Shown: piece after piece, positions 1 to 7,836 of the stretch
Position numbering within the stretch: the first letter of the stretch is position 1
Layout of the letters: every line of letters starts with the position of its first letter
From: SSEF01 sp964398485
Lineage (GTDB): Bacteria; Patescibacteriota; Minisyncoccia; Moranbacterales; UBA1568
Direction: 5' to 3'
Assembly: GCA_964398485.1 (NCBI GenBank)
Contig: CAYNMD010000007.1
Coordinates: 1 to 32,649, forward strand
DNA length: 32,649 bases
Made by a program: the position numbers and the translations under genes
Notes under the pieces: model-generated
What the model was told of the DNA's origin: nothing
What the model saw: the letters and a program-made list of their open reading frames with translations, nothing else
Database searches by the model: none

Positions 1-1459
1 TCATTCTTCCTTCATCTCCAGCTGAGGTAATGTAGAGGAAGGCTCCGATGATAATGAAGATGAGGGAGAGGAGAACGATAGTTGCTTGGAGAAAAGAGAG
101 GATGCGAGAGAAGAGACTATCAACGGTAGAGAAGGCAACGGGGTTACCAAAGGTAAAGGGGGTAGTGAAGACAGAGGGAGGGGGGGTGGTTGGAGGGGCA
201 GACGACGGCGGAACTGAGGGTGGAGTTGTTGAGGGAGGAGTATTCCCCATACCTTTGCAGCACAATTGTCCACTTTCACACGTCCCTAACTGAGTACCAG
301 TACCACAACCAGAACTTGAATTTGGAGTACAAATACCTCCAGCATCAACACAAGTTGACTGAGCGGTAACTGTCACACAGCAAACCTCTCGCGGATTACC
401 TGTAGGACAGTAGGTTGATATCGGAATCTGTGTTTCCCCGCTCAAACATCCCGGAGCAGGCGGTCGACATACACCTCCTTTATTGGAACACTGCGTGTAA
501 GGAGGCTGTACACCACCAACCACTACGGTAGCAATATCACTATAGCGTACTTGGTCAGTCGAAGTAGTTCCGCTTTTTGAGACATAACAGGAGACTCCAA
601 ACTGCCATGTACTGTTTACAAACTGATATGTCACCCCCGTGCGAGGAATAATATTATTTCCCTGGCCACCAGGATATGGTCGTGGCCAGTTATCGCTTTG
701 ACAAAATACAAATGCATTACTTACTGGAACATTGAGAAGCTCCCATCGTACATACACCAAACCTGGAGCAGGTATACTCGGAGTATCAATAGTAATATGT
801 ACTTGTGGTTCTTGATTACTACCATTTACTGGATCACCCAAACAGCAATATTCTCCACTGGCACAGCCACCAGCAACCTGTGTCGTCTGACCATTCTGAC
901 AACTCCAAGGCTGACAACGTCCTCCTGAGAAAGAGCTACACAACTGAGGTTCACCGGTGCAACAAACATTTCCCGACGGACAAGTCCCATTAGTAACTCG
1001 CTGTGAGCCCACTCCCGTACACGTCGTACCCGTTTCACAGGTATGCCCTAGCTGAATACAATCAGTAGTCCCAGGAGGGGGCGGGGTTACCTGTCTCGTT
1101 TCACTGCAATTTGCTCTGTTTGGCCAGATGGCACCATTCCCCAAGCGGATATCACCAGCATCACATTGCCAACTATAACTCGTCGTAAAAGTACGAGTTT
1201 CAGTTGGTTGACCAACGTCACACTTGAAATGATTCTCTCCACACTGAGCCGGTTCAATAGGCGGATTAGGGACGCAGCAAAAATTCGCTCCACAATTAAG
1301 AGTGCCAGTAACACTGTCGTGGTTGGGAGCACAGTTCTCACTACAATAATAGCCCAACCCAGAACACGACTCTTGCGCCAAAACAAAATCTGGGACACCG
1401 ACAACACTAATGCCGGCAAATACAATCAGAGTGTACAACCAAAAAGCATGAAGTTTCAT
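1..1459 (-). CDS. Cys-rich secreted protein with C-terminal T4SS-pilin-like domain (partial, runs off the left edge)
   Basis: An open frame of 486 codons runs from the ATG at 1459 off the window edge without a stop. The N-terminus is a signal peptide ending near VLA|QE. The ectodomain has many cysteines in a recurring six-Cys pattern that ends in a CC pair (for example ICTPN...SGQLCCKG and VCRPP...REVCCVT), resembling the spacing of arthropod clip-type domains. A Pro/Thr/Ser-rich linker follows (about residues 398-422). The visible end is a hydrophobic helix finishing in FLYITSAGDEGRM, the same GDE-containing motif seen in the four small pilin-like proteins downstream of 1475. It is the last visible gene of the operon that starts near 2524 and lies 15 bases after the gene ending at 1475. 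By analogy it should be a secreted, membrane-embedded subunit carrying a bulky Cys-rich head. The pilin-family call rests on motif likeness; the role as pilus decoration or adhesin is inference. Confidence 0.8.
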   Translation of the reverse strand, partial: MKLHAFWLYTLIVFAGISVVGVPDFVLAQESCSGLGYYCSENCAPNHDSVTGTLNCGANFCCVPNPPIEPAQCGENHFKCDVGQPTETRTFTTSYSWQCDAGDIRLGNGAIWPNRANCSETRQVTPPPPGTTDCIQLGHTCETGTTCTGVGSQRVTNGTCPSGNVCCTGEPQLCSSFSGGRCQPWSCQNGQTTQVAGGCASGEYCCLGDPVNGSNQEPQVHITIDTPSIPAPGLVYVRWELLNVPVSNAFVFCQSDNWPRPYPGGQGNNIIPRTGVTYQFVNSTWQFGVSCYVSKSGTTSTDQVRYSDIATVVVGGVQPPYTQCSNKGGVCRPPAPGCLSGETQIPISTYCPTGNPREVCCVTVTAQSTCVDAGGICTPNSSSGCGTGTQLGTCESGQLCCKGMGNTPPSTTPPSVPPSSAPPTTPPPSVFTTPFTFGNPVAFSTVDSLFSRILSFLQATIVLLSLIFIIIGAFLYITSAGDEGRM

Positions 1460-1474
1460 GAAAAATAGATTCCA

Positions 1475-2128
1475 TTAGATCCAGGGACTGGCGTTCAGAA
1501 GTGCATCAACTGCCTTAATAACAATCCAACCCGAAAGAGCCACAATTACCCCAATAATGGAGTACTTCATATTCCGCTTAGCCGTCTCCGCCATGCCCTC
1601 ATCGCCCGTAGCAAAAATATATTGTAGCCCCGAAATAATAAACCCGAGTAAAGCAATAAATCCGAAAATACCAAGTATCCAACTAATGAAAGTGGTCAAG
1701 ATCTCAATAATCGATTTTTCTGAAAGACCTGTACCACTTGGGAAGCACACCCCCCCTATCTTATTCCCTGTACACTGACTCCCCCCTCCTGTGCCGCCGT
1801 CACCGGGACCACCAGTAGCCGCCGTCTTACAACAAACAGTTCCTGATACCTGGCAGGACTGAGTGGAATCAAGACTCTCACTCGAAAGACATGATGGCCT
1901 GCAATTACCAGTACAGGTAGCTCCTGGATTTGTTCCTGTCGCAGGAAGACAACATACTGTTCCATCATTACAAGCATTGTCAGCAGTAACGATACCACTT
2001 GGACATTCAGAAATCATCGAACACACCCCTCCCGTGCCACAACTCTGAGCCGACACAATTGAAACCTGAGAAACCCAGAGAACAACTGCCGCTAATACAC
2101 CTAGCACAATGTTTATTTTTTTGTACAT
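1475..2128 (-). CDS. Cys-rich T4SS-pilin-like protein
   Basis: The protein has 217 aa from the ATG at 2128; a TTG two codons upstream is a possible alternative. A signal peptide ends near VSA|QS. Residues about 30-110 hold two six-Cys modules of the form C-GG-C...C...C...CC, like those of the neighbouring larger gene. A Gly-rich linker follows, then two transmembrane helices. The first is ISWILGIFGFIALLGFIISG, followed by ATGDEGMAETAKRNMKYS and a second helix with the IIGVIVALSGWIVIKAVD signature. This two-helix block matches the small pilin family common in Candidate Phyla Radiation bacteria (Pfam T4SS_pilin, VirB2/TrbC-like). It lies 18 bases downstream of the 2147-2524 gene and 15 bases upstream of the next, so they are probably co-transcribed. 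Confidence 0.85.
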   Translation of the reverse strand: MYKKINIVLGVLAAVVLWVSQVSIVSAQSCGTGGVCSMISECPSGIVTADNACNDGTVCCLPATGTNPGATCTGNCRPSCLSSESLDSTQSCQVSGTVCCKTAATGGPGDGGTGGGSQCTGNKIGGVCFPSGTGLSEKSIIEILTTFISWILGIFGFIALLGFIISGLQYIFATGDEGMAETAKRNMKYSIIGVIVALSGWIVIKAVDALLNASPWI

Positions 2129-2146
2129 ACCCAATGGAAAAATTTC

Positions 2147-2524
2147 CTAAAATGAATTGTTGGTGCCACTGAGCCAGCGATCGACTGCCTGGACAACAAC
2201 CCAGCCCATCAAAGCTACAATAATCCCAATAATGGAAAATTTCATACCATTCTTCCCCTTCTCTGCCTGACCCTCATCGCCCGCAGCAGTGAGATAAAAG
2301 ATACCTGCGACTACAAAGCCAATAATAGCGATAAAGCCAAAGATACCGAGAAGCCAGGCAAGGGTTGTTGAAATAATCTGATAAATAGCCCCTCCAGGAA
2401 GACCGACGCCTTGTGCATTAGACTTACCAGCACTCCAAGCAGAAGCTGATACGAGCATTGGCAAAAAAAATACCCCCCCACTCACCATTAAGCCAACAAT
2501 TTGCGCTTTTATTTTCTTGAGCAT
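2147..2524 (-). CDS. T4SS-pilin-like small membrane protein
   Basis: This 125-aa protein has a signal peptide (cleavage near SASA|W), a short Gly/Asn-rich loop and two transmembrane helices. The pattern is LAWLLGIFGFIAIIGFVVAG, then YLTAAGDEGQAEKGKNGMKFS, then IIGIIVALMGWVVVQAVD, ending in NNSF. It is very similar to the 2656-3045 product over the helices and the NSF tail. The family (T4SS_pilin, VirB2-like) is thought to be a structural pilus or secretion-channel subunit, but substrate and assembly partners are not visible here. An extended -10 lies 25 bases upstream of the ATG and no clear Shine-Dalgarno is present. It appears to head the operon running to position 1. Confidence 0.88.
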   Translation of the reverse strand: MLKKIKAQIVGLMVSGGVFFLPMLVSASAWSAGKSNAQGVGLPGGAIYQIISTTLAWLLGIFGFIAIIGFVVAGIFYLTAAGDEGQAEKGKNGMKFSIIGIIVALMGWVVVQAVDRWLSGTNNSF

Positions 2525-2549
2525 ATAAGAATACTATTTAATCGTCTTT

Positions 2550-2558
2550 AGTATATCA
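2550..2558 (-). promoter_or_regulatory. Extended -10 promoter for the 2524->1 pilin operon
   Basis: On the minus strand it reads TGATATACT, an extended -10 (TGn plus a TATAAT-like hexamer), 25 bases before the ATG at 2524 and just after the terminator of the preceding pilin gene. No convincing -35 is visible. Confidence 0.55.
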
Positions 2559-2598
2559 CAAAATAACAAGCCCCATCATTCTCTATATTCAAACATAA

Positions 2599-2635
2599 AA
2601 AAAACAACCACTCAGAAAAAGAGTGGTTGTTTTTT
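2599..2635 (-). terminator. Intrinsic terminator of the major pilin gene
   Basis: A perfect 15-bp stem pairs 2599-2613 with 2621-2635 around a 7-base loop, with the T-run of the minus-strand transcript made by the A-tract on the left arm. It lies 20 bases after the stop of the gene at 2656. Confidence 0.85.
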
Positions 2636-2655
2636 CTTGTCGGCCGAAAAGAAAC

Positions 2656-3045
2656 CTAGAACGAGTTACTAGCACCACCGAGCCAAGCTTGAACTGCCTG
2701 AACGATAACCCAACCCATCAGGGCGACGATCACACCAACGATTGAATACGTCATGGCATTCTTAGCCTTCTCAATTTGAGACTCGTTGCCAGCAGCTGTC
2801 AGATAAAGAATACCAGAGATGACAAAGCCAATAACAGCAATGAAACCCAAGATACCCAAAAGCCAGGCCAGTGTCTGGGAAATAATATTGTAGATACTTC
2901 CACCACCAAGACCCGTGTTGCTTGCATTCGTTGTACCACGTCCACCCCAGGCGTTCGTGCTAGGAGCAGCGGCAGAAACAACAGCTGGAGCGAGAAGCAC
3001 GAGACTGTTCACTGCACCAAATGCGAGTTTGCGTAATTTTTGCAT
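2656..3045 (-). CDS. T4SS-pilin-like protein, probable major subunit
   Basis: The protein has 129 aa from the ATG at 3045. That start is chosen over a longer frame because it follows a perfect anti-SD match (AAAGGAGGTGAGAG) at the right distance. It has a signal peptide (near VVSA|AAP), a Gly/Asn-rich loop, and two helices with LAWLLGILGFIAVIGFVISG, GNESQIEKAKNAMTYS and VGVIVALMGWVIVQAVQ, ending in ASNSF. The GDE of its paralogs reads GNE here. It is the only pilin-like gene in the window with all three of a -35/-10 promoter, a strong ribosome site and its own terminator, so it is likely the most expressed and may be the main fibre subunit (inference). Confidence 0.88.
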   Translation of the reverse strand: MQKLRKLAFGAVNSLVLLAPAVVSAAAPSTNAWGGRGTTNASNTGLGGGSIYNIISQTLAWLLGILGFIAVIGFVISGILYLTAAGNESQIEKAKNAMTYSIVGVIVALMGWVIVQAVQAWLGGASNSF

Positions 3046-3064
3046 ACCTCTCACCTCCTTTCGC
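3046..3064 (-). promoter_or_regulatory. Very strong Shine-Dalgarno for the major pilin
   Basis: The minus strand carries AAAGGAGGTGAGAG just before the ATG at 3045, a near-complete complement to the 16S tail. Most other native genes in this window have weak or no such sequence, so this site both fixes the start and suggests high translation. Confidence 0.8.
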
Positions 3065-3111
3065 TGCGTTCTGAATCTCAGAAAACGCATTGTGTTTTAT
3101 GTTTCTTTTTT

Positions 3112-3139
3112 ATTATGACAAAATCTGAGCGATTGTCCA
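3112..3139 (-). promoter_or_regulatory. -35/-10 promoter of the major pilin gene
   Basis: The minus strand reads TGGACA (3139-3134), a 16-base spacer ending in TGT, then CATAAT (3117-3112). It predicts a 5' leader of about 60 bases before the ATG at 3045 and overlaps the 3' end of the preceding gene. Confidence 0.55.
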
Positions 3140-3418
3140 GACGAGCACCATACTTCCCAAAGCAACAATCACCCCAAACACTCCTGATTGAAATGCTCGT
3201 TTGGCGAATACAACTCTTCTCTCATCACCTTGAGCAGTAAAGTACAACACACCAGCAATAATCATCCCCAGTATAGCAATCAGACCAAAAACGAGCAAGA
3301 GAAAATTCAAGATTTTTGTAAGACTCACCGAAAGAGGTTGAGCTTCACTAATAACACCCGCCAACACCCACTGAGGTATGAGCAACGTCAAGCCAACAAT
3401 ACTGACAAATGATTTCAT
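3113..3418 (-). CDS. T4SS-pilin-like small membrane protein (divergent copy)
   Basis: This 101-aa protein has an N-terminal hydrophobic signal-like segment, then two helices. The first contains LNFLLLVFGLIAILGMIIAG and leads into YFTAQGDERRVVFAKRAFQS; the second contains VFGVIVALGSMVLVWTIAQ. It has the same topology as its neighbours but lacks the Gly/Asn loop and the NSF tail, so it may be a minor or assembly subunit. An extended -10 ends seven bases before the ATG, so the mRNA is probably leaderless. The next pilin gene follows after 67 bases with its own promoter. Confidence 0.83.
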   Translation of the reverse strand: MKSFVSIVGLTLLIPQWVLAGVISEAQPLSVSLTKILNFLLLVFGLIAILGMIIAGVLYFTAQGDERRVVFAKRAFQSGVFGVIVALGSMVLVWTIAQILS

Positions 3419-3425
3419 ATCTTAA

Positions 3426-3434
3426 ATTATATCA
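3426..3434 (-). promoter_or_regulatory. Extended -10, probable leaderless start
   Basis: The minus strand reads TGATATAAT, with only seven bases between the hexamer and the ATG at 3418. Transcription would begin at or next to the start codon. Confidence 0.65.
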
Positions 3435-3449
3435 AATTTTTCTGAAATA

Positions 3450-3487
3450 AAATAAAGTCCTTCACGATACTCGGAAGGACTTTATTT
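3450..3487 (-). terminator. Intrinsic terminator of the O-antigen-ligase-like gene
   Basis: A 14-bp perfect stem pairs 3450-3463 with 3474-3487, with an A/T-rich base giving a U-tract on either strand. It sits just past the stop at 3496 of the minus-strand gene. Confidence 0.8.
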
Positions 3488-3495
3488 ATTTACGA

Positions 3496-6081
3496 CTACT
3501 GGGTCGGACCATTCAGGAGCGTCTCTCCCTGCGAATTCGAAGTGTCAGTAGGTGTCACGGTCGCTGGAGTTGTTGGTCCTGGTTCAGGAAGCGAATTCTC
3601 GCTTGGAATATTTCCTTTACCACTCCGGAGATTGTCGATCACTTGATTAACCTGAGCACGAGTCTGCTTCACAGCAGGCGCCGTACCATCTTCTTCAGGG
3701 AGGAAAGAGAGGATCTTCTCATACTCGGAAAGTGCTTCAGTACGACGATTGGTCGACTCATACAGGAGACCAAGAGAGAGTCTCACATCGATCAAGCGCT
3801 CATTAGCCGTGAGAACTTCCTTATAAAGCTTCTCTGCTGTGCTGCGATCTCCCTCACCATTACGCAGCTGATATAAGGCGGCCAAATTATACTTGAAGGA
3901 AAGATTAGCTGGAGCATACTGCAAAGCCTTGCGTGTGCTATCAATAGCAGCATCCAGTTGCTTCAAGCGAGCCTGCGCCACCGCCAAATTGTAATGAGCA
4001 ATAGCAAGGTTCGGCTTTTTCTCTACCGCCTTCTGGAAGGCAGTCAATGCTTCCTCATACAGAGCATTCTTTTCTGCCCCCGCCTCTTTTCCATCAGCCG
4101 TCAAACGCTTAATCTGACCAAGTTTGATCTGGAAAAGTGGATTTTGTGGTTCAAGCTCTACCGCTCGCCGATACGATTCCTCCGAACGAGGGAGAGCATC
4201 AGTAGCAAAGAGGCTAGCATTTTCATAGATAAGCCCCAGTGCTTCAACAGAAAGCACGTCATTCGGCATAAGATCCTTGGAGCGGGTGCCACTGGCTACA
4301 CTCTCACGAACCAAGAAAGCAATCTTATTCACATCTCGTTCTGTTTCTGGCTTTCGGCCTTCTGCATTAGCGAGAGCCATGTATTCCTGGCTCAATCTAG
4401 TGAAATAGCGCCCTTCTTGCGGATAAAGACGGAGTGCCTTGATATACGCAGGAATAGTCGTCTCTACTGAAGGCGTCATACGACTCGCCTTCCCCATAGC
4501 AACATCAGCTACCAACACCTTCCCCATAAAGACGAAGAGGAAAGCGACACCAGCAGAGACCACCATGAAGACAAAAGCGAGAGCAAGGGCAAACTTGGGA
4601 GTAGCACGGAGTGAGAGCTCGAGGTAGCGTTCTTCTGAACCACTTTCAAGCAGCAGTGTCCCCAAGGCGAGGGCTGCCAAAAGAATTCCAAGAATGAGGA
4701 GAGTAGCATTGATGGGAGCCATGAAGCTCGCAATGAAAAGCATCACTGCTACCGACCAAAGACCGAGCGAAGCTAATTTATTCTTGGTCTTATCAAGCGT
4801 CAGAAGGTAGAGACCGATAGAGAGGAAAGAGAACCAGACTACCAGAAGAAGAATCGTCCCAACAATACCCACTGTAGCAAGGGCTTCAAAAACAAGCCCT
4901 GTCCCCTGATAAAAACGCAGAGTATAAAGACTGTTGTCATTGAATTCCTGTGGTCGATAGAGCGAAAAGGCATAGCCATAGGTCGCATTCCCCGTTCCAA
5001 AGAGCGTATTTTCCTTTAGAGACTCTTTAGCTACCTGCCATGAGAGTTTTGTATTGGGAGTTACTTCAACTGGAAGATTGGCACGCGTGAGACTATTGGG
5101 ACCAATCATCAGGAAAGAGAGTACTACCACAAAAACCACCATAGGCACCCACGTCCATTCACCTGCTGGCCTCACAATCTGAGCTAATACATAAATAAGG
5201 AAGAACCCAAGGCCACCAAGCATCACTACCCAGTTCACAAAAGGATAGAGCGCCAAAAGCAGGAAGAGGTTGAGTACCAAAGCAATCCCCAAAAGACCTG
5301 ACCATACTTTTTTCTTTAGGGCGCTCAATGCACCCCCCTCACGAAAAAGCAGGAAGAAAGCTGTGATATAAAGCGGCACGGTAAGCGAGAGGAAAAGTCC
5401 CAACGTTGACATAGAGCCAATCAGAGAGAGCGGTGCGAACTGCTCCCACGCAGCCGGGAGAAATTTGATCTTCATGATGACCAAAAAAGTCCAAACACTC
5501 ACTAAGAAAGCTGAGACAAGGAAACTCCGGAACATGAGCATCATGCGCTGAGCGTTGAAGTGGCTCAAAACAAAGTAATAAGCAAGTACCAGTGCTGTCA
5601 CTGAAAGAAACCCTCTTGATGGGTCACCAAAGAATCCCCAAAAGCTGTGCCATCGGTCAACAGAAAAAACAGTGGTGACAATCGTAAAAAGCCAGAAGAG
5701 AACGATAGGAATATCGAGTGGTGTACGACGAATCTTCATCTCACCAGTCATTACTCCCTTTGAAACCCAGGCTACTAACCCAACAAGTAGACAGAAGTAA
5801 AAGAAAATTTGCTTTTCAAAGGCAATCCCCTGAAAAGTCACTCCCGTGAAAAAAATCGGGAGACCAAACATGAGGAGTCCCAAAACAAAAGTGATAATAC
5901 CATCAAAAACCTTGGCCGTTCGGGAATGACCCTGAGTTGACGAAGCACCAGAACGAGCAGACGTCGCCTGTGACATTGATTTTACCTGAGGTGAGGCACT
6001 AGCACCTGACTTATCACCAGTTGTAGGTGAGAACTGAGTTGATCCACCAAAGCGGACAAAAGATGGTCTTTCGGTTGGCAT
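3496..6081 (-). CDS. O-antigen-ligase/polymerase-like membrane protein with C-terminal TPR repeats
   Basis: The protein has 861 aa from the ATG at 6081; a TTG two codons earlier is less well placed behind AGG. A Ser/Gln-rich cytoplasmic start (1-50) is followed by about 12 membrane helices to about residue 530. A large external loop contains FGTGNATYGYAFSLYRP and then FYQGTGLVFEALATVGIVG, the Wzy_C pattern of O-antigen ligases and pilin O-oligosaccharyltransferases (WaaL/PglL). The His-Asn pair usual in that motif reads Gly-Thr here, so ligase activity is uncertain. Residues about 540-830 form TPR repeats (AIAHYNLAVAQARLKQLDAA is clear), with a Pro/Thr-rich tail. The family transfers or polymerises lipid-linked glycans outside the membrane. 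Its position beside the pilin genes makes pilin glycosylation a reasonable but unproven role. Confidence 0.85.
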   Translation of the reverse strand: MPTERPSFVRFGGSTQFSPTTGDKSGASASPQVKSMSQATSARSGASSTQGHSRTAKVFDGIITFVLGLLMFGLPIFFTGVTFQGIAFEKQIFFYFCLLVGLVAWVSKGVMTGEMKIRRTPLDIPIVLFWLFTIVTTVFSVDRWHSFWGFFGDPSRGFLSVTALVLAYYFVLSHFNAQRMMLMFRSFLVSAFLVSVWTFLVIMKIKFLPAAWEQFAPLSLIGSMSTLGLFLSLTVPLYITAFFLLFREGGALSALKKKVWSGLLGIALVLNLFLLLALYPFVNWVVMLGGLGFFLIYVLAQIVRPAGEWTWVPMVVFVVVLSFLMIGPNSLTRANLPVEVTPNTKLSWQVAKESLKENTLFGTGNATYGYAFSLYRPQEFNDNSLYTLRFYQGTGLVFEALATVGIVGTILLLVVWFSFLSIGLYLLTLDKTKNKLASLGLWSVAVMLFIASFMAPINATLLILGILLAALALGTLLLESGSEERYLELSLRATPKFALALAFVFMVVSAGVAFLFVFMGKVLVADVAMGKASRMTPSVETTIPAYIKALRLYPQEGRYFTRLSQEYMALANAEGRKPETERDVNKIAFLVRESVASGTRSKDLMPNDVLSVEALGLIYENASLFATDALPRSEESYRRAVELEPQNPLFQIKLGQIKRLTADGKEAGAEKNALYEEALTAFQKAVEKKPNLAIAHYNLAVAQARLKQLDAAIDSTRKALQYAPANLSFKYNLAALYQLRNGEGDRSTAEKLYKEVLTANERLIDVRLSLGLLYESTNRRTEALSEYEKILSFLPEEDGTAPAVKQTRAQVNQVIDNLRSGKGNIPSENSLPEPGPTTPATVTPTDTSNSQGETLLNGPTQ

Positions 6082-6121
6082 AAGCAAACAACCTAAAATA
6101 GAGAAAAATTACGATACGCCC

Positions 6122-6129
6122 ATTATACA
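6122..6129 (-). promoter_or_regulatory. -10 box for the O-antigen-ligase-like gene
   Basis: The minus strand reads TGTATAAT about 40 bases upstream of the ATG at 6081. No good -35 is seen. Confidence 0.5.
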
Positions 6130-6174
6130 AGAAAGCTACCAGAGTCGCAAAAAGGCTTTTTCCTTGAAAAAAGC

Positions 6175-6180
6175 TATACT
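6175..6180 (+). promoter_or_regulatory. -10 box giving a leaderless start for the 6187 gene
   Basis: TATACT ends six bases before the ATG at 6187, which places the expected transcription start on the start codon itself. Confidence 0.6.
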
Positions 6181-6186
6181 AGAACC

Positions 6187-7110
6187 ATGACTATTGCAGA
6201 TCTTGCACCCAAACAAATCCTTTCCCGGATAGAGCTCCCTCGAAAAAACTTCGGGTTTTTTAAATTTGCTCTAGGAAGCGCCTTCCTCATTGCTGTTGCG
6301 GCCCACAACAGTATCGCTTCATACTCGTTCCTCATTGCCCTCGCTGTTGGAAAAGCTCATTCACTGGGGGCATGGATTGCCATGTGGCGCTCCGGAAAAT
6401 TAAACTGGCGCTACATCACCTCCATGTTCCTCATCAGTATTGCAGTATCATACTGGGGTTTAAAAATGGTAGATTCTCTGGAAACACTTTCCTTCATTAC
6501 CTATACCCTATTTTCTTTTCACTTTCTCTTTGATGAATTCGACCTCCAAGAGGAGGCTCGCACTCAGGCGGGCATCCTCGCTAGCGTTAGCCCAGCATTC
6601 CTTCTCCTCCTTCTTCTTGCTCGTGATTTTCTGCACATTAACATCACTGACCAGATACTCTGGGGCGTCACTCTCTCTGCTATTGCCATCGAATGCATCT
6701 ACCTCAAAAAAATAAACTGGTTTTTCCTGCACACCAAGGTTCTCACTCTTTTTATCCTCGGAGCTGCTCAACTCGGCATGTCAGCAGGTGCCATCTTGGC
6801 GACTTTTCTCATTTTTCATTACTTCTTCTGGTTTATCTATCCTGTTTACAAACTTCATAAATATAAGCCTGAAGAACGGGATAATTTCATTATGATTCTC
6901 GTGCTTATCGTTTCAACCTCTTTTTATTTTGCCATAACACGTAATCTCTATGGGGAAGAAATACTCAACCTGACTATCAGAGCCTTTCTTATTGGCACTA
7001 TCATTCATATTTTCTCCACTGCTCCATTTGGCTATCTTTTTGGACTACCGAAAAAGAAGCTCGGGCCGGTCATTTCAGACAAATTAGAGAAAGCTGCTAC
7101 TGCCTCGTAG
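6187..7110 (+). CDS. Polytopic membrane protein with conserved intramembrane histidines (unrecognised family, copy 1)
   Basis: The 307-aa protein has about nine or ten hydrophobic helices and no domain I recognise. Four histidine sites stand out: GKAHSLGAW (H58), FHFLFDEF (H112, D116, E117), FHYFFWFIYPVYKLHKY (H211) and TIIHIFSTAPFGYLFG (H274). Each has a counterpart in the 10862-11722 product (GQVHFLLAY, AAHYTADF, FAHYVHWYLYSLVRYQ, TLIHIFMTVRVADY), so the two form one family. The spread of His and acidic residues over helices suggests metal or cofactor binding, which is inference; a distant link to Brp/Blh-type carotenoid-cleaving membrane enzymes was considered but is not supported. Its 3' end overlaps the convergent FAH gene by 14 bases. 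Confidence 0.8.
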   Translation: MTIADLAPKQILSRIELPRKNFGFFKFALGSAFLIAVAAHNSIASYSFLIALAVGKAHSLGAWIAMWRSGKLNWRYITSMFLISIAVSYWGLKMVDSLETLSFITYTLFSFHFLFDEFDLQEEARTQAGILASVSPAFLLLLLLARDFLHINITDQILWGVTLSAIAIECIYLKKINWFFLHTKVLTLFILGAAQLGMSAGAILATFLIFHYFFWFIYPVYKLHKYKPEERDNFIMILVLIVSTSFYFAITRNLYGEEILNLTIRAFLIGTIIHIFSTAPFGYLFGLPKKKLGPVISDKLEKAATAS

Positions 7111-7777
7111 CAAAAATCGTATCAAAAATTGAGAGAGCTACCCCATACGGACCACTTCGTTCAGTATGGTGGCGATAATGGTCTTTTGGAAAAAGTAGTA
7201 CCTGGTCAATCACTGGAAAGGTGAAGTGGACTCGATAGTGAGAAAGAGCATTCAGAAAAAGATACAGCGAGGTAGTAATAACATGAGCGATACTTGATGA
7301 GCGAAAAACAACAAAAAAGAAAAGGCAATATACCAACATAAAAAGACTGATCACAAAAAGATGTTCCTTGCGACTGTTGGTCCAATCCATATCCGTTGTC
7401 ACTGTGTGATGGAAACGATGAGCCCGACTCAAAAGAGGTATCGGGTACTTGTGAGCAGCCAAGTGTGCACCATAAATAACAAGCTCCGAAAAGAAGAGCA
7501 GAATTAACACCTGAGAGAAAAGCGAGAAGTGCATGAGTGATATCCAACCCATGGGAATATCAGATACAACAAAAATGAGAATGATAGCGGTTGCAAAAAT
7601 CAGAGCAAAAAGACTTCTTCCCACTTGAAACCAAACAAATTCTCCAAAATTCTTCCGCAATCGATGAGGAATACCAAAGAAAAACGGAAGTATGAACTCA
7701 AAAAAAACAAGTAGCCCAATCGCCACAAGAAAAACGTAGCCTATTTGGGTCAGGTAAAAAGCAAAAAAGGAATTCAT
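7097..7777 (-). CDS. Fatty acid hydroxylase / sterol desaturase superfamily membrane protein
   Basis: The protein has 226 aa from the ATG at 7777; the longer frame starts with a weak alternative codon. Four or five helices surround the eight-histidine signature of membrane diiron FAH enzymes: HLAAHKY (HxxxH), RAHRFHH (HxxHH) and, near the C-terminus, HYRVHF and DHYRHH. The superfamily hydroxylates or desaturates C-H bonds of sterols, fatty acids, carotenoids or alkylglycerols using O2. The substrate cannot be told from sequence. It is clearly different from the three tandem FAH genes at 13197-15501. It is convergent with the His-motif protein at 6187 and divergent from the Lnt-like gene at 7837, with which it shares a symmetric -10 region. 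Confidence 0.88.
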   Translation of the reverse strand: MNSFFAFYLTQIGYVFLVAIGLLVFFEFILPFFFGIPHRLRKNFGEFVWFQVGRSLFALIFATAIILIFVVSDIPMGWISLMHFSLFSQVLILLFFSELVIYGAHLAAHKYPIPLLSRAHRFHHTVTTDMDWTNSRKEHLFVISLFMLVYCLFFFVVFRSSSIAHVITTSLYLFLNALSHYRVHFTFPVIDQVLLFPKDHYRHHTERSGPYGVALSIFDTIFATRQ

Positions 7778-7802
7778 GGGTGGTGTGTTTACTTTTGTAC
7801 TT

Positions 7803-7810
7803 AGTATACA
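7803..7810. promoter_or_regulatory. Shared symmetric -10 between divergent FAH and Lnt-like genes
   Basis: The palindromic core AGTATACA/TGTATACT gives TATACT on the minus strand (25 bases before the ATG at 7777) and TATACA on the plus strand (27 bases before the ATG at 7837). One A/T-rich site could therefore start transcripts both ways. Confidence 0.45.
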
Positions 7811-7836
7811 CTGGATCAAGAAAGAGAATTTTCGTC

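Noticed and set aside
1..279. A Pro/Ser-rich 92-aa minus-strand frame
   Set aside because: It is out of frame with the continuous 486-codon reading frame from 1459, which keeps the signal peptide, Cys modules and pilin-like helix.
3958..4470. A 170-aa plus-strand frame inside the O-antigen-ligase-like gene
   Set aside because: It is antisense to a clear TPR-coding region and has no start context, domain or conserved feature.
6187..7110. Assignment of the His-motif protein to the Brp/Blh carotenoid dioxygenase family
   Set aside because: The helical layout and some histidines are suggestive, but the family's characteristic motifs are not visible, so no function was assigned.
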